This document shows, one piece after another, positions 1-9,759 of a stretch of DNA of 64,000 nt. A program made the position numbers and the translations under genes. The notes below the pieces were generated by a model. It was given only the letters and a program-made list of their open reading frames with translations, did no database searches and was not told where the DNA came from. Numbering within the stretch: the first letter of the stretch is position 1; each line of letters opens with the position of its first letter. Origin of the DNA: Epiperipatus broadwayi (Eukaryota > Onychophora > Udeonychophora > Euonychophora > Peripatidae); NCBI GenBank assembly GCA_028023455.1, contig JAQFVV010000028.1, positions 1,559,501 through 1,623,500 of the forward strand, in the 5' to 3' direction.

Positions 1-1146
1 ATTATTACCTCTATCCTCTTTACAGTTTTAACCTTAATTAAAATGACTGTTATTTCAAAATCTTGTTTATTCATTTAAAACAGCTCCCTCTTTTATCATT
101 ATTATAAAACTTATAATTCTATTTAAACCTTCCAACTTCCCAATTATAATCATTAACCATATTCCAATATTATAAAATAACTACTTAACCATTATTTCAC
201 ATATAAATACACATATCATCCATATTTCCTACATATATATATATACATCTTCACTTTACCTCTATACGTATAACTAAAAATAATATATGAAATAATATAT
301 AAAACCCAATATATAAAACTATATCAAAATAAAAGATTACAAAATTAATATTTAAAAAATTAACAATTTACAAATTATTAACAAATCCCTATCTACATCT
401 ATACCTCACACATATACATATCCAATATATAATTATATCTCTTAAAACATACTCATATATATATACCTATACTCATAACACATATACATACATATACCAA
501 TCCTCCTATACATTTATACATACTTACCCTCATAAATACTCAATTTACTTATACATATATAACTATACAAAACACATCTAATGCCCCATTTTATAATACC
601 TTTAAAACCTATTTTATTATTACTGTTATGTTTTCATTTTATTGTCTATCTTGTTTAATTATTATCTAATACATAATACCTTTTCACTTCCATATCTATA
701 ACAGTAACCTATCCAATAGACCATTTTTATTACCTTTAAAACAATTTTATTATTACTTTTATTTTTTGAAATTTTTATAACAAATTTACAAAATCTTATA
801 AACATTTATCTTTTTATTATTTATTATTACTATCAACTCCCTCTGTTATCAATTTTATAAAACTTATAACTCTATTTTTTAACCTATATTTATTAACAAT
901 CTTTACAAGTCTTTTATGTATATCCACATATTATAACTTTTAACCTACTTTTTTATTACTATTATTATTACCTTTATTATTAATCTATCACAACAATAAA
1001 CATGCTAACACCAATATCTTTTCCAAACCTTATTTCAATTTTATATTCAATATTCACTACCCATATACACATTTATATACTCCTAAAACATATATATATA
1101 TATATACTTATTTTTAATACATAAGCCTATAAATCCAATACTATAC
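1..1146. other. Non-coding 3' flank of PLE-1
   Basis: There is no ORF of note. The + strand is built almost only of A, T and C, the same bias as in the PLE coding region, so I assign it to the element's 3' UTR or terminal repeat. Short (TA)n tracts lie near 235 and 1091. Confidence 0.5.
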
Positions 1147-2160
1147 CTACCAACACAATGTTCTTAGTTCCCCATCCCTATTTAAACTAGGCCATATCTT
1201 CTTAATTAGTATTGCCTCTTTTATTTTTCTATCTTTTCTTTTATTGGTATATCCTATTATATTTATACTCTCTTTGTTAAATACATGCCCTGTTTCCATA
1301 GTATGCAAATAAATTGGTGAATTTTTGTCATACCTATGTTGATTTAACCTCATAAAAATAGAAGTCTTTGTCTCACCTACATATTTTGTCCTTATCATAT
1401 TTTTCTTACAATATCTACAATCTATTTGATATATGCCATTTATACATTTTTGCATATCTTTAATATATTTATTATCTAATATATTCATTACATTTTTTCT
1501 TTTTTTATTTACTACCTTATACTTAATTACATTATTATATCTTTTATTAATTTTTCTAATAATTTTATTAACATTCTTAACTATATTATTACTATATGTT
1601 TTAACCCCTATATACTCCTTCTTTATATTTTTATTTCTATATTTAACACTCTCTTCTTCCTTATTACCTTTCTTATATTTTTCTTCTATTAATTTTATAT
1701 TCTTCACTATTAACTTCTCTGGATACTCATTTTTGTTAAATTCCTTTACTATTAATTCTACTTCTTTTTTATATTTCTTTTCACTTGAACAATAATTAAT
1801 AGCCCTACATATTCTTGCACTTATACTACTTATTTTATATTTATTATCTGTATTAGAATTCCAATTCATTATATTACTATTCCCATTCACTTTTTTATAC
1901 ACTGATGTTTCTATTCTACATCTATTTTTAACATATGTTTTTGTTAACATTATGTCCAAATATGATAACTTATTATCTTTCTCTCTTTCCACTGTAAATT
2001 TAATATTTCTATCTAAGGTATTAATTTTATCTAAATATTTATCTATTTGTCTTTTACTTCTATTAAAAATTAATAGATAATCATCTACATATCTTTTCAA
2101 CATTTTTGGTCCAATTTCCTCATCTATCATCTTTTTTCTATTTCCTCCATATATATACAA
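1147..2160 (-). CDS. PLE-1 RT C-terminus with GIY-YIG endonuclease
   Basis: This is a 337-residue segment. RYVDDYLLIF near residue 24 is the catalytic YVDD motif of the RT palm. NKLSYLDIMLTK near residue 64 is the usual following FLD-type block. A basic linker runs to about residue 240. Residues 242-337 form the GIY-YIG endonuclease: GIYQIDC, a Cys pair (C..C), KYVGET, an Arg-rich helix with QH, H..ETGH, and a C-terminal E....K..WPSLNRDG. All key GIY-YIG residues that I can recognise are present. Such endonucleases make the target nick that primes reverse transcription. No stop interrupts this part. Confidence 0.88.
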   Translation of the reverse strand: MYIYGGNRKKMIDEEIGPKMLKRYVDDYLLIFNRSKRQIDKYLDKINTLDRNIKFTVEREKDNKLSYLDIMLTKTYVKNRCRIETSVYKKVNGNSNIMNWNSNTDNKYKISSISARICRAINYCSSEKKYKKEVELIVKEFNKNEYPEKLIVKNIKLIEEKYKKGNKEEESVKYRNKNIKKEYIGVKTYSNNIVKNVNKIIRKINKRYNNVIKYKVVNKKRKNVMNILDNKYIKDMQKCINGIYQIDCRYCKKNMIRTKYVGETKTSIFMRLNQHRYDKNSPIYLHTMETGHVFNKESINIIGYTNKRKDRKIKEAILIKKIWPSLNRDGELRTLCW

Positions 2161-2699
2161 CTTAATATCCCACTCAATGCCCCTCCTATCAATAACCCCT
2201 TTTTCTGCTTAAAATATTCTCCATTAAACTCAAACATTATTTCCTTACAACACAACTCTAGAATCTGTTTTAATTTAATTATTGGTATTTCTATTACTTT
2301 TCTTTTATCTTCCATATATTTATTAATAGCTAAATCTATCACTTTATCTACATCCAAATTCGTGTACATCGACACTATATCTACCTTAATTATTGTCAAC
2401 CTATATTTATCATACTTATTAACTTTTTCTTTAATTTCCTTAATTAACTCCTTATTGTTTTTTATAAAAGCACTGCTTTTCTTATTAATGTATTTTTTAA
2501 AAATATGTGCTAACCATTTAGATACCTTATCAAAATAGGCACCCTTTCCATTTATCACGGGTCTTAATGGCACTTCTTCTTTATATATTTTTGGTGCTCC
2601 ATATATTTTCGCTAATTCACAGTCTTTATTTCCTAATTTATCCAAGGTTCTTCTATCTATTAATTTATTATTAAATAACCCTTTAATTAATTCATACAT
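2127..2699 (-). CDS. PLE-1 reverse transcriptase, central part
   Basis: This 190-residue segment carries RT fingers and palm. PLRPVINGKGAYFDKVSKWL is the PLE form of the RP(I/V)VS block. VDIVSMYTNLDVD holds the first catalytic Asp (D..SMYTN). KQKKGLLIGGALSGILSCIY corresponds to the Q..G..MGSPLSP block, but the usual Ser-Pro is Ser-Gly here. It is in the -1 frame relative to the upstream ORF and overlaps the downstream one by 34 bases at a second A-run. The Met at 2699 is probably not a true start. The segment is read by continuity with the N-terminal piece. Confidence 0.85.
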   Translation of the reverse strand: MYELIKGLFNNKLIDRRTLDKLGNKDCELAKIYGAPKIYKEEVPLRPVINGKGAYFDKVSKWLAHIFKKYINKKSSAFIKNNKELIKEIKEKVNKYDKYRLTIIKVDIVSMYTNLDVDKVIDLAINKYMEDKRKVIEIPIIKLKQILELCCKEIMFEFNGEYFKQKKGLLIGGALSGILSCIYMEEIEKR

Positions 2700-3697
2700 T
2701 TTTTACTTTTTATTCCAGTATCATCCTTCTTTATTTTTACAAAAAATTCTTCTGACATTTTCCCCATTTTTTCTATATATTCTTCTCTCCTCATTAATAC
2801 CATTTTATTACCGTTATCAGATTTTATGAATATTATTTTATCTTCATACTTCTTTTTAATATCTGTTACCTCTTTAACTGTTATTCTACTCTTTTCTTTT
2901 CTTTTATTCTTTTTATTACCTTTACCTTCTAATATTTTCATTTTATATATCATATTTTTACTTTCTTCTTTTAATCTTTCCATCCATTCTTTATCCTTAA
3001 CACTTATAATATTATTAATATCTTTATTTTCATAATAATAAATATTGTAATTACTTTCTATATATTTCTGTGCCAATTTTTCTATTAACGTTTGCACTTC
3101 TAATATATCTTTATTATTACACTTCCCATATGGCACATATTTTATTCCTTTTTTAAGTATCTCCACCTCTTCCTCTTTCAATTCTATACCACTTACATTA
3201 CATATTTCAATATTACTTTTTTCATATTCTTCTTTATTCCCTTCTTCTTTCTCTGTCTTCAAATTATCCATTTTCCTTTTATGTCTCAACCTTGTATTTT
3301 CATTTACCATTTCTTTCTTTCTTTCACATAATTTTCTAAATAAATCTTCTTCCTTCCTACTTATCCTTTTAATCAATATTCCTTCTATTCTTTCCATACT
3401 ATTATATATCTTTTTTTTCTTTTTGTATTCCTTCCTTATATATTCTTTTAAAATTTTCTTTTCTATATTATTTATAATGTTTTCTTTATTTTTAATTCCT
3501 TTTCTTAATTTTCTCATCTTAATAAAATTTGATATTAGATTATATCTTTCACAGTCCTTCATGAATTTAATATTGTTATTCACATTATTTAATTTTAATA
3601 TTAATTTCCATCTTTCATTTAATATTCTTGATATTCCATATCCTTCTAATTCTTTATTGTAGTCCATTAACTTTTTTATATTGGCTATGTTTTCCAT
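2687..3697 (-). CDS. PLE-1 N-terminal region and start of reverse transcriptase
   Basis: This 336-residue, Lys/Asn/Glu-rich segment starts at the first Met inside the C-depleted block. Residues about 1-150 are charged and probably helical. A PLE N-terminal signature, NVSGIELKEEEVEILKKGIK, lies near residue 165. Near the C-terminus IIFIKSDNGNKMVLM matches the PLE motif normally read as ADKG followed by VVVM, which opens the RT domain. The segment ends just after MSEEFFVKI, where a -1 frame change at an A-run (about 2700-2706) leads into the next ORF with a 13-base overlap. The known family is translated as one ORF, so this is one third of a single protein. Confidence 0.8.
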   Translation of the reverse strand: MENIANIKKLMDYNKELEGYGISRILNERWKLILKLNNVNNNIKFMKDCERYNLISNFIKMRKLRKGIKNKENIINNIEKKILKEYIRKEYKKKKKIYNSMERIEGILIKRISRKEEDLFRKLCERKKEMVNENTRLRHKRKMDNLKTEKEEGNKEEYEKSNIEICNVSGIELKEEEVEILKKGIKYVPYGKCNNKDILEVQTLIEKLAQKYIESNYNIYYYENKDINNIISVKDKEWMERLKEESKNMIYKMKILEGKGNKKNKRKEKSRITVKEVTDIKKKYEDKIIFIKSDNGNKMVLMRREEYIEKMGKMSEEFFVKIKKDDTGIKSKKCMN

Positions 3698-3705
3698 ATC
3701 ATATA

Positions 3706-4885
3706 TTATTGGTTCAAGTAGAACATCATAATGAACAGAAGGCTGGATGTTTAAACAAATAGCATTAGAAGTGTTTAATCAGTATTACGCTAAAATATAC
3801 CCATGGTAGTTATTTTTATAGCTAATATAAATTTATTAATATATATATATATGATGAAATCAATAAAAGAATGATATATATTTATTAATATATATATATA
3901 TGATGAAATCAATAAAAGAATGAGGATATTTACATTTAATAACTAGAGAAATTTGTTAGCCATGATGTTTCTGGTTAACTATTACTTACAAGTGATAGCT
4001 TTTAAACCAAAAAAATTTTTTAACACCTATAATAAAGTTTTGACTCAAGTTTAAAATAATATGGATAATAATTAAGTTCCCTCTAATAGTAACTTTAATA
4101 TTAACGAACTGCAAAAAAAAAATTAACAACGGCCATTTATTTCTTGAGTTTTCATTAAAAAAAAGCTTAATTTTACCACCCATGTAAAAATTTGGGAGGA
4201 AATATAACTTGTAAGTTAGTTGTTAGTATGACGTTACTAATAATGAAATTATAATTAATTATAAAAGGGTTTCAGTAACCAGTTCATGGATAAAAATGAA
4301 TTATGATTTCATTATTAATATTACCATATTAATAACTGTTTAAATATTATATTCTTTCTCAAATCTGATCATAGTTGGAAAAACTAAGCTTATTATTTAT
4401 TGAAAGATCTTGAAATAGATATCTATTTATTTAGAGTTTGGTGATAATAATGCAGTTGAGATTCATAAGAATTCACTTTGCTAAAATTCTATATTGTTTT
4501 AAATATGGTAATGCTATGCTTTATTTAAATACACCTTCTTAAACAGGTAAATATAATTTGTTCTGAATGAAGACTAATAAATAGTCAATTATAACATTCA
4601 AACTAAAATTATAATTTTGAAATTGCACCCTATGTATTACTTAAATAATAAGTGTAATAATGTTCATGTCTAAATGGGTTTATAAGTAATTATTAAAATC
4701 AGGCAACACTTAGACAATCCCAATATCAATAACAATCAACAATCTCAAACTGTTGTCAAGGCAACCTCCTTTTAACAATAAAGGAAGAATCCCACCTTCA
4801 TTTATGAAATAATATATTTATATAGACAATAAAGATTGCAATTTATATATATATATATATATATATTACATAAAAGGAGTCCATA
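3706..4885. other. Non-coding stretch with a 49-bp tandem duplication
   Basis: The only structure I see is an almost exact duplication: 3832-3873 is repeated at 3881-3922 (unit contains (TA)n followed by TGATGAAATCAATAAAAG). At 4727-4760 there is a copy of the sequence that also ends the foldback at 4.9 kb (key words TGTTGTCAAGGCAACC). The rest is AT-rich, without gene signals. Confidence 0.6.
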
Positions 4886-5170
4886 CTTATTAACACCAAA
4901 AATCTTCAATCTGTTGTCAAGGCAACCATTTATTTATAGGGAAAAGATGGGCCTATCTTTATGTTTGGTCTTAGATATTAATATAGATACTAAAGATTGA
5001 TACTTAGACAAATTGAGATTTTTAAAAATTTGAATAAACCTCATTAGTATAACCTGTCCAAAAGTCAATCTTTAGTATCTATATTAACATTTTAGGCTAG
5101 AGAGAATGTTTTAGTTATAAACAAAAGACTGCTTTGACAACATATTGAAGATTCTTGGTGATAATAAGTT
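4886..5170. repeat. Foldback (inverted-repeat) element
   Basis: The left arm from 4886 (ACACCAAAAATCTTCAATCT, then GTTGTCAAGGCAACC) pairs with the right arm ending about 5170, whose complement reads ACCAAGAATCTTCAATATG. A second inner pair is GATATTAATATAGATACTAA near 4975 against its complement near 5070. The structure is a roughly 290-bp hairpin-forming, non-coding, MITE-like unit. A direct copy of one end lies at 4727-4760. Confidence 0.7.
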
Positions 5171-5249
5171 AGACTGCTTTTATATAATTTATATTTATAA
5201 AACAATTTAGCTTTGATACAAAATGTACTTTTTTAATATATATTTCAAA

Positions 5250-5321
5250 TGCGCTGACCGGGAAGCGAACCCGGGCCAGCTGCTTGAAAGGCAGCTATGC
5301 TAACCACTAGGCCACCAACGC
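5250..5321 (-). tRNA. tRNA-Gly-like gene or pseudogene with UUC (Glu) anticodon
   Basis: A cloverleaf can be drawn on the minus strand. The acceptor is GCGTTGG against TCAGCGC with two G-U pairs and discriminator A. The anticodon stem is GCTGC/GCAGC with loop CTTTCAA, so the anticodon is UUC at 5286-5288. The T arm is CCGGG-TTCGCTT-CCCGG. Overall it resembles the animal tRNA-Gly(UCC) body as I remember it, with the middle anticodon base changed from C to U. The D stem pairs poorly (GCC against GCA) and no T-run terminator follows within about 40 bases. A pseudogene or SINE-head origin is therefore as likely as a working tRNA. Confidence 0.7.
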
Positions 5322-6450
5322 ATTGTACTTCCTGATGAGAATGACATAAAACGGTACTATCTCTGATTGCCATGTAAAAGCAAGAAATCTTTTCAGAACT
5401 CATATAAAATTTACATATTTATGCGTTAAATCAAATTATGCATATTTTAATAGTGTGTAAATGGTTTTTTTTTTTTACTTTAATGGAGAACAAAATGAAC
5501 TGCAAAATATTTAATGTTTTAATTACGATTTTTTCATCACATTTTAAAATAAAAAGTTAATAAAATATTTTGTAGTGATAATTAAAAAAAAAAAAAACTT
5601 TCTTACAATTTAATGCAATCTACTTATGTTTATTATCTTTCTTTAAATTGAGAATATATTTTAATAATTAATCTTTTAAAGTGCTCCAAATGATTTTGTA
5701 TTTTAAAAGATTATAATAAATTAAATATACTACGTTGTTTTAAAAATATGATTAATTCTAAAAGACCCAAATGCTTCTTATTTCAATAGCTTCTAGGAAT
5801 CAGAACTAAAATCATGAACAATATTAAATGGAATTTAAAATCGAAATACTTTTAAATCTTTAATGAATATGTATTCAATAGTCAAAACGTTTTGCTTTAA
5901 GTAAAAACTTTCTTTAGCATTTGAATTATGTTCAAATATATAAGGATGATTCACATATTGTAAATAACGTAAATTGGACAAAAATCATCGTCTTCACATT
6001 CAACCACAACTGCTTCACTACAGAATGACCATCTAAGTTTAATCCATTTTCCTGATAAATAGTCCTCTTCCTCCACATAATATCAGCAAACTTCCTTATC
6101 TCACACGTGGTCTCTTTCTAGGTCTTTCACACTTTTTTTAATACTATTTGCATAGTTTATATCTTTTATCAGCAGGAATGATGAATTTTGATGCTTGAGA
6201 CAAGGCTTAAAAACAGTTTAAAAATTATTGAAAAGACACTTAAAATAGTCGACTTAACAAAACCATGAATGGAATGAGAAAAAGTATGAATTAATTAAAA
6301 ATAACTTCATTTGTTATATAATGTCTTTCAGTGCCCATTTTAATTCACGATCTGAGACAGTTACTTCACCACCTCACCATAAATATTTTTACTGCATAGT
6401 TAATTGATAATAAATTACATAAATTATGATTTTAAAACAAATGCACACAT
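5322..6450. other. Non-coding stretch, nothing recognised
   Basis: AT-rich sequence with short homopolymer runs (T9 near 5466, A12 near 5584). I see no ORF, RNA or repeat structure that I can support. Near 5995-6130 weakly LINE-tail-like text (ATCATCGTC, CTCACACGTGGTCTCTTTC, GGGTCTTT-type words) may be a very old minus-strand RTE tail. Confidence 0.4.
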
Positions 6451-6454
6451 TGGC

Positions 6455-6530
6455 CAATGAAAAACCGCCTTGCAAGCAAGTATTTGGTTGCAGACGGTTG
6501 TGGGTCCGCGCCCCGGTCGATGCTATGATA
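6455..6530 (+). repeat. Possible tRNA-derived SINE remnant
   Basis: A GC-rich island in AT-rich surroundings contains GGTTGTGGGTCCGCGCCCCG, which resembles a tRNA T arm and pol III B box (normally GTGGGTTCGAGCCCC) with several changes. It is preceded by an anticodon-arm-like GCCTTGCAAGC. No convincing A box is visible. Confidence 0.3.
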
Positions 6531-6959
6531 TATGGAAAAAAATGGCAGAATTTTATATAAAATGTATGTGTCACTTTTAATAACATAAATATATAGAGTA
6601 TAATTACATTCTTACATTTTGATTTACAAGTGTCAAGCACACTCCGTCTCCAATTTTGAAACGATCCACTTCAGATAAATACACTAATGATTATCACTAA
6701 TCATTAACTTATCTGGAGATTGACTCTAGCTTAGATATAAACTTTAAACCGCGGTTAAAGATTAATATATCTGATTTGTTAATTAAACACCCACACACAT
6801 GAAGTTATCCACATTTCTTTTTCCCATGTGTAATATCTTTATAAATATATTTGCAGGAGAAATCTGCTTGTAACAGTGAAACCATTTGCAGTGGTTTAGA
6901 GTTTATTTTTTGGCTAGTCTTGTTGAGTTGTAAATTTGGGGTAATTTTGATTATATTAT

Positions 6960-7060
6960 ATATAATATATAGAGAGTGTACCAATAGAGAGAGATATAGA
7001 GAGTGTACCAATAGCTCAAACAAGATCTTAATTGATAAGTGCTGTACGAGAAAATGAAAA
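6960..7060 (+). repeat. End of the 49.9-kb foldback family
   Basis: GAGTGTACCAATAGCTCAAA followed by ATCTTAATTGATAAGTGC matches both ends of the foldback at 49898-50298 (GGAGCATACCAATA, then CTCTTAATTGAT). The GAGTGTACCAATAG word is repeated at 6974 and 7000. Only one end is present here. Confidence 0.5.
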
Positions 7061-7189
7061 GCAATGCCACCCTATATATGATTTGCTATATTGATTAATA
7101 TACATATAGTGAGTTTGATACCTGTAAATCAAAATGTAAAAATTTATTATTGATAAATACTATTCATGTAATATAAATATATATAAGAG

Positions 7190-7248
7190 ATGGTGACCTG
7201 TGCCAACGGATGAGTGCTGGTTCAGCATGAAATGCATCTTGGGATCAT
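7190..7248 (+). ncRNA. Hammerhead ribozyme motif, family A (one core base changed)
   Basis: In order: outer stem I ATGGT (7190-7194), inner stem I CCAA (7203-7206), core CGGATGA (consensus CTGATGA), stem II GTGCT-GGTTC-AGCAT, GAAA (7229-7232), a self-complementary ATGCAT (7232-7237), a C at the cleavage position (7238), then TTGG (7239-7242) pairing with CCAA and ATCAT (7244-7248) pairing with ATGGT. Only the U4 position departs from the conserved core. A palindromic tiny stem III is typical of dimeric hammerheads in PLEs and retrozymes. Confidence 0.75.
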
Positions 7249-7249
7249 T

Positions 7250-8059
7250 TGCTTTTTATTATATCTTTATCCATATAATATTAAAAAAATGTATGTTAGT
7301 ATGAAGATTATTTAATATATTTAAGAAGAATAATTACATCTGTATAAAAAATTAGAGATTGTGAAAGTATAGAGATTAAATCCACGACCCCCCCCCAACC
7401 TTTACAATTCCTATTGTATAACAAACAAAAATATATTTTATATTATGATGGCAACAGCATAATGGACTTGCCTTTATTTACTAACTTGCAGGCAAAGGAA
7501 GAACACTTTATGCATAAATGTTTGAATGACAAAGAGGTGGACATTTAGTAAAAGTGATTGGATGTAGAAAAATGGAACTGAAAATAAAATGGCACCTTAT
7601 AAACTATAGAATTAAGTTGAATAAATATTGTGATTCAAATATGTTTGCAAAAAGTTCTTCCTCTATATTTTAAATTAGAATATTTAGAGTCAATAAGCTA
7701 GAATGTTTAATGTTGGCTAAGATGTTTCTGTGACTTTGTAATCTGGTGCATTGACACAAAAAAATGATAATTGCTTTTTTTATCATAAGTAAGTACTTGA
7801 CCTAAAAAGACTCTGTACACCAAACCCACAACTTTCTGCCAGTCATTCTATCTTACACATTGCTCTGTGTAAATGAATATAATGGACAGTGGAAAGTCAA
7901 TGACAAATATTTTCAGATCAGTAATATAAGTAAAGAAATAACCAACCCAAATGTATCTATTAAACGCTAAATCTACAATAATAAATAATAATAAACAATC
8001 ACTCAAAAATGATTATGGCCACTTCCATTCTAAAAAAAAGAAAAGAAATGAGAATAAGA
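7250..8059. other. Non-coding stretch, nothing recognised
   Basis: AT-rich, with a C-run near 7386-7395. No ORF or repeat structure that I can support. Confidence 0.4.
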
Positions 8060-8060
8060 A

Positions 8061-8148
<88 letters not shown>
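8060..8148. repeat. (GA)n microsatellite
   Basis: About 88 bases of nearly pure GA/AG dinucleotide. ORFs across it in several frames (Arg-Glu or Ser-Leu repeats) are artefacts of the repeat. Confidence 0.97.
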
Positions 8149-8151
<3 letters not shown>

Positions 8152-8231
8152 AGAAATGAGTATCATGATATCTATGCAAACTGATCTGTGAAACACAAAT
8201 ACAATCACATACAGAACATGCTGGTTTGATT

Positions 8232-8830
8232 TTCTATTTGCTTGTTAATTTAAGATGCTATTTTTTACATTCCTCTGCAGAAAATGTCTCTTTCTTAAAT
8301 ACTTCAAGACAGTCTAATTGTACCTCTCCAATGTGTTTTATTCTTTGTCATTATCCCAATGGATTCTATTTGCTTGTTAATTTAAGATGCTATTTTTTAC
8401 ATTCCTCTGCAGAAAATGTCTCTTTCTTAAATACTTCAAGACAGTCTAATTGTACCTCTCCAATGTGTTTTATTCTTTGTCATTATCCCAATGGAAATAA
8501 TTAACCTAGCATTGCTTTACAATGTCTTATAAGACAATCCTTATAATGTAATTAGGATATATCTTTCCTATGGAAACCATGATGAAGTTCACCATAAAAT
8601 ACCCTTTTAGACAGCTTTCCATTGTTCATTTTTTTTACATGCCCAATCCAACAAAGTTGTTATTTACAATAGTAGTCACAATAGTATCACATCCTGTAAT
8701 CTGAAGAAAATATTGACTGGTTTTACAATCTTACCATTGTATTTTTAAAATTTTACAGAGCATCCATAAATGAAACTTTTCTAATGCACTTATAGGGTGT
8801 TCAAGTTTTACATCTGCACAATACAACAAA
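8232..8830 (-). pseudogene. LINE ORF2 C-terminal fragment with internal 132-bp duplication
   Basis: The minus strand gives broken pieces of a common LINE ORF2 tail: LEKFHLWMLCKILKI near 8780, WIGHVKKMNNGKLSKR near 8620, YGELHHG, then HWRGTIRLS. These match the pattern FHQRCLRxIL, then WxGHVxRM, then GELxxGKR, then WRxxV that I recall from many animal LINE ORFs. Several stops and frameshifts interrupt it. The last part (unit 8232-8363) is repeated in tandem at 8364-8495 with almost no change, so the duplication is much younger than the element. Confidence 0.65.
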
Positions 8831-9456
8831 AGAGATTAAATCTATAATAAAACAGATTAATAACACATGTCTTAACCATAAGCTTAATAAAAGTATCTTC
8901 AGGCACCCATAATTACTTGTTTATGGATTTTCAATCATCGTTTTGTATATCTTATTTACTTATACTTCCAGATTGCTGCAATTTTTCTCTGACACTGAGC
9001 ATGTGGCCAATACAATATTTTCTCTGCTTAAATATCCTCTCAGTAAACACTATCTTTTTATTTAAAACATAAAATATTCTCCTTTTCTTCCACCATCTTT
9101 TCAGCAAAGGTGTTAGTGATTTTTGACATAAATAATAATGATATTTAAGCCATCCCATTAGCACTAATACAGTGCAGTATTTTTGCTAATTTCTCCAACT
9201 CAACAGTTTTGATAGCTCAGTAATTTTCTTGAGAGCTATAAATACCAAATATGTAAAAAGTACCAATGTTATTATATTATTACTAATATGTCAAGACTTT
9301 CTCACATGCTTAACTATGTGCTTAATTAGCATTCATCATATGGACCAATCCACAAATGCTCATGTTTTGGTTATCCTTAGTATTTATAAATATAAAATTA
9401 TTGCAATTTATTGTGAAGGTGTCAAATGTACTGCATTGATAACTATATCCCCCTCC
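8831..9456. other. Non-coding or unassigned stretch
   Basis: A 70-residue minus-strand ORF (8952-9164, rich in Lys, Trp and Leu) adjoins the LINE fragment and could be an upstream part of it, but I recognise no motif. Otherwise nothing is seen. Confidence 0.3.
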
Positions 9457-9597
9457 CCCCAGATAAATACCTTAATGATAATTGTTCATCATATTTTAAG
9501 ACTAAAAATTATATCATTTTTAAATCTATAGCTTTTATAAAAATAGTATAATTTCTAGTCCAAAAATGTTTAGAAATAATTATTAATTTATCTGGAG
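9457..9597. repeat. Short inverted repeat next to a decayed hammerhead repeat
   Basis: CCAGATAAATACCTTAATGA at 9457 pairs with TTATTAATTTATCTGG ending at 9597. The arms are about 50 bases with mismatches. Smaller versions of the same words occur at 6665-6715. Confidence 0.5.
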
Positions 9598-9679
9598 AAG
9601 TGAATATCATTCTCACTATAATTTGTAATTATTTTTATATTGATAAATACTGAATAAAGTTAATAAGTAGTGTGCCAGA

Positions 9680-9755
9680 GGTTATGGCAAGAGTCAACTA
9701 ATGACTGATCCAGTAAGAATTACACCTTGGGGTCATTTGCCCCTTTCAAATCTCC
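9680..9755 (+). ncRNA. Decayed hammerhead-repeat copy, family A
   Basis: GTCAACTAATGACTGATCC, then CCTTGGGGTCATTTG, aligns with the 7.2-kb copy (CCAACGGATGAG, then CTTGGGATCATTTG). The core is CTAATGA and the GAAA is disrupted, so it should be inactive. The flanking GATAAATACTGAATAAAGTT also recurs upstream of other copies. Confidence 0.55.
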
Positions 9756-9759
9756 TTAT

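Larger units (their letters stand above)
1..3705 (-). mobile_element. Penelope-like retroelement (PLE-1), 3' side possibly cut by the window edge
   Basis: The minus strand carries the PLE order: N-terminal region, RT, then GIY-YIG endonuclease. Base composition also marks the unit. The + strand is almost free of G from base 1 to about 3705 (no G at 1501-1560 or 361-420) and returns to normal G content immediately after. The 1.1 kb downstream of the last ORF shares the bias and has no ORF, so it is probably 3' UTR or terminal repeat that may run beyond base 1. I see no second terminal repeat or target-site duplication in the window. Confidence 0.85.

Noticed and set aside
1433-3662. + strand ORFs rich in Leu, Phe and Ile
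   Set aside because: Antisense shadows of the C-depleted PLE-1 gene. The hydrophobic runs come from the T-rich strand, not from membrane proteins.
5331-5356. CTGATGAGAATGACATAAAACGG as a hammerhead
   Set aside because: The core word is present, but there is no stem II, no GAAA at the right place and no stem I pairing.
8000-8210. Arg-Glu and Ser-Leu repeat ORFs
   Set aside because: Pure translation of a (GA)n microsatellite in several frames and both strands.
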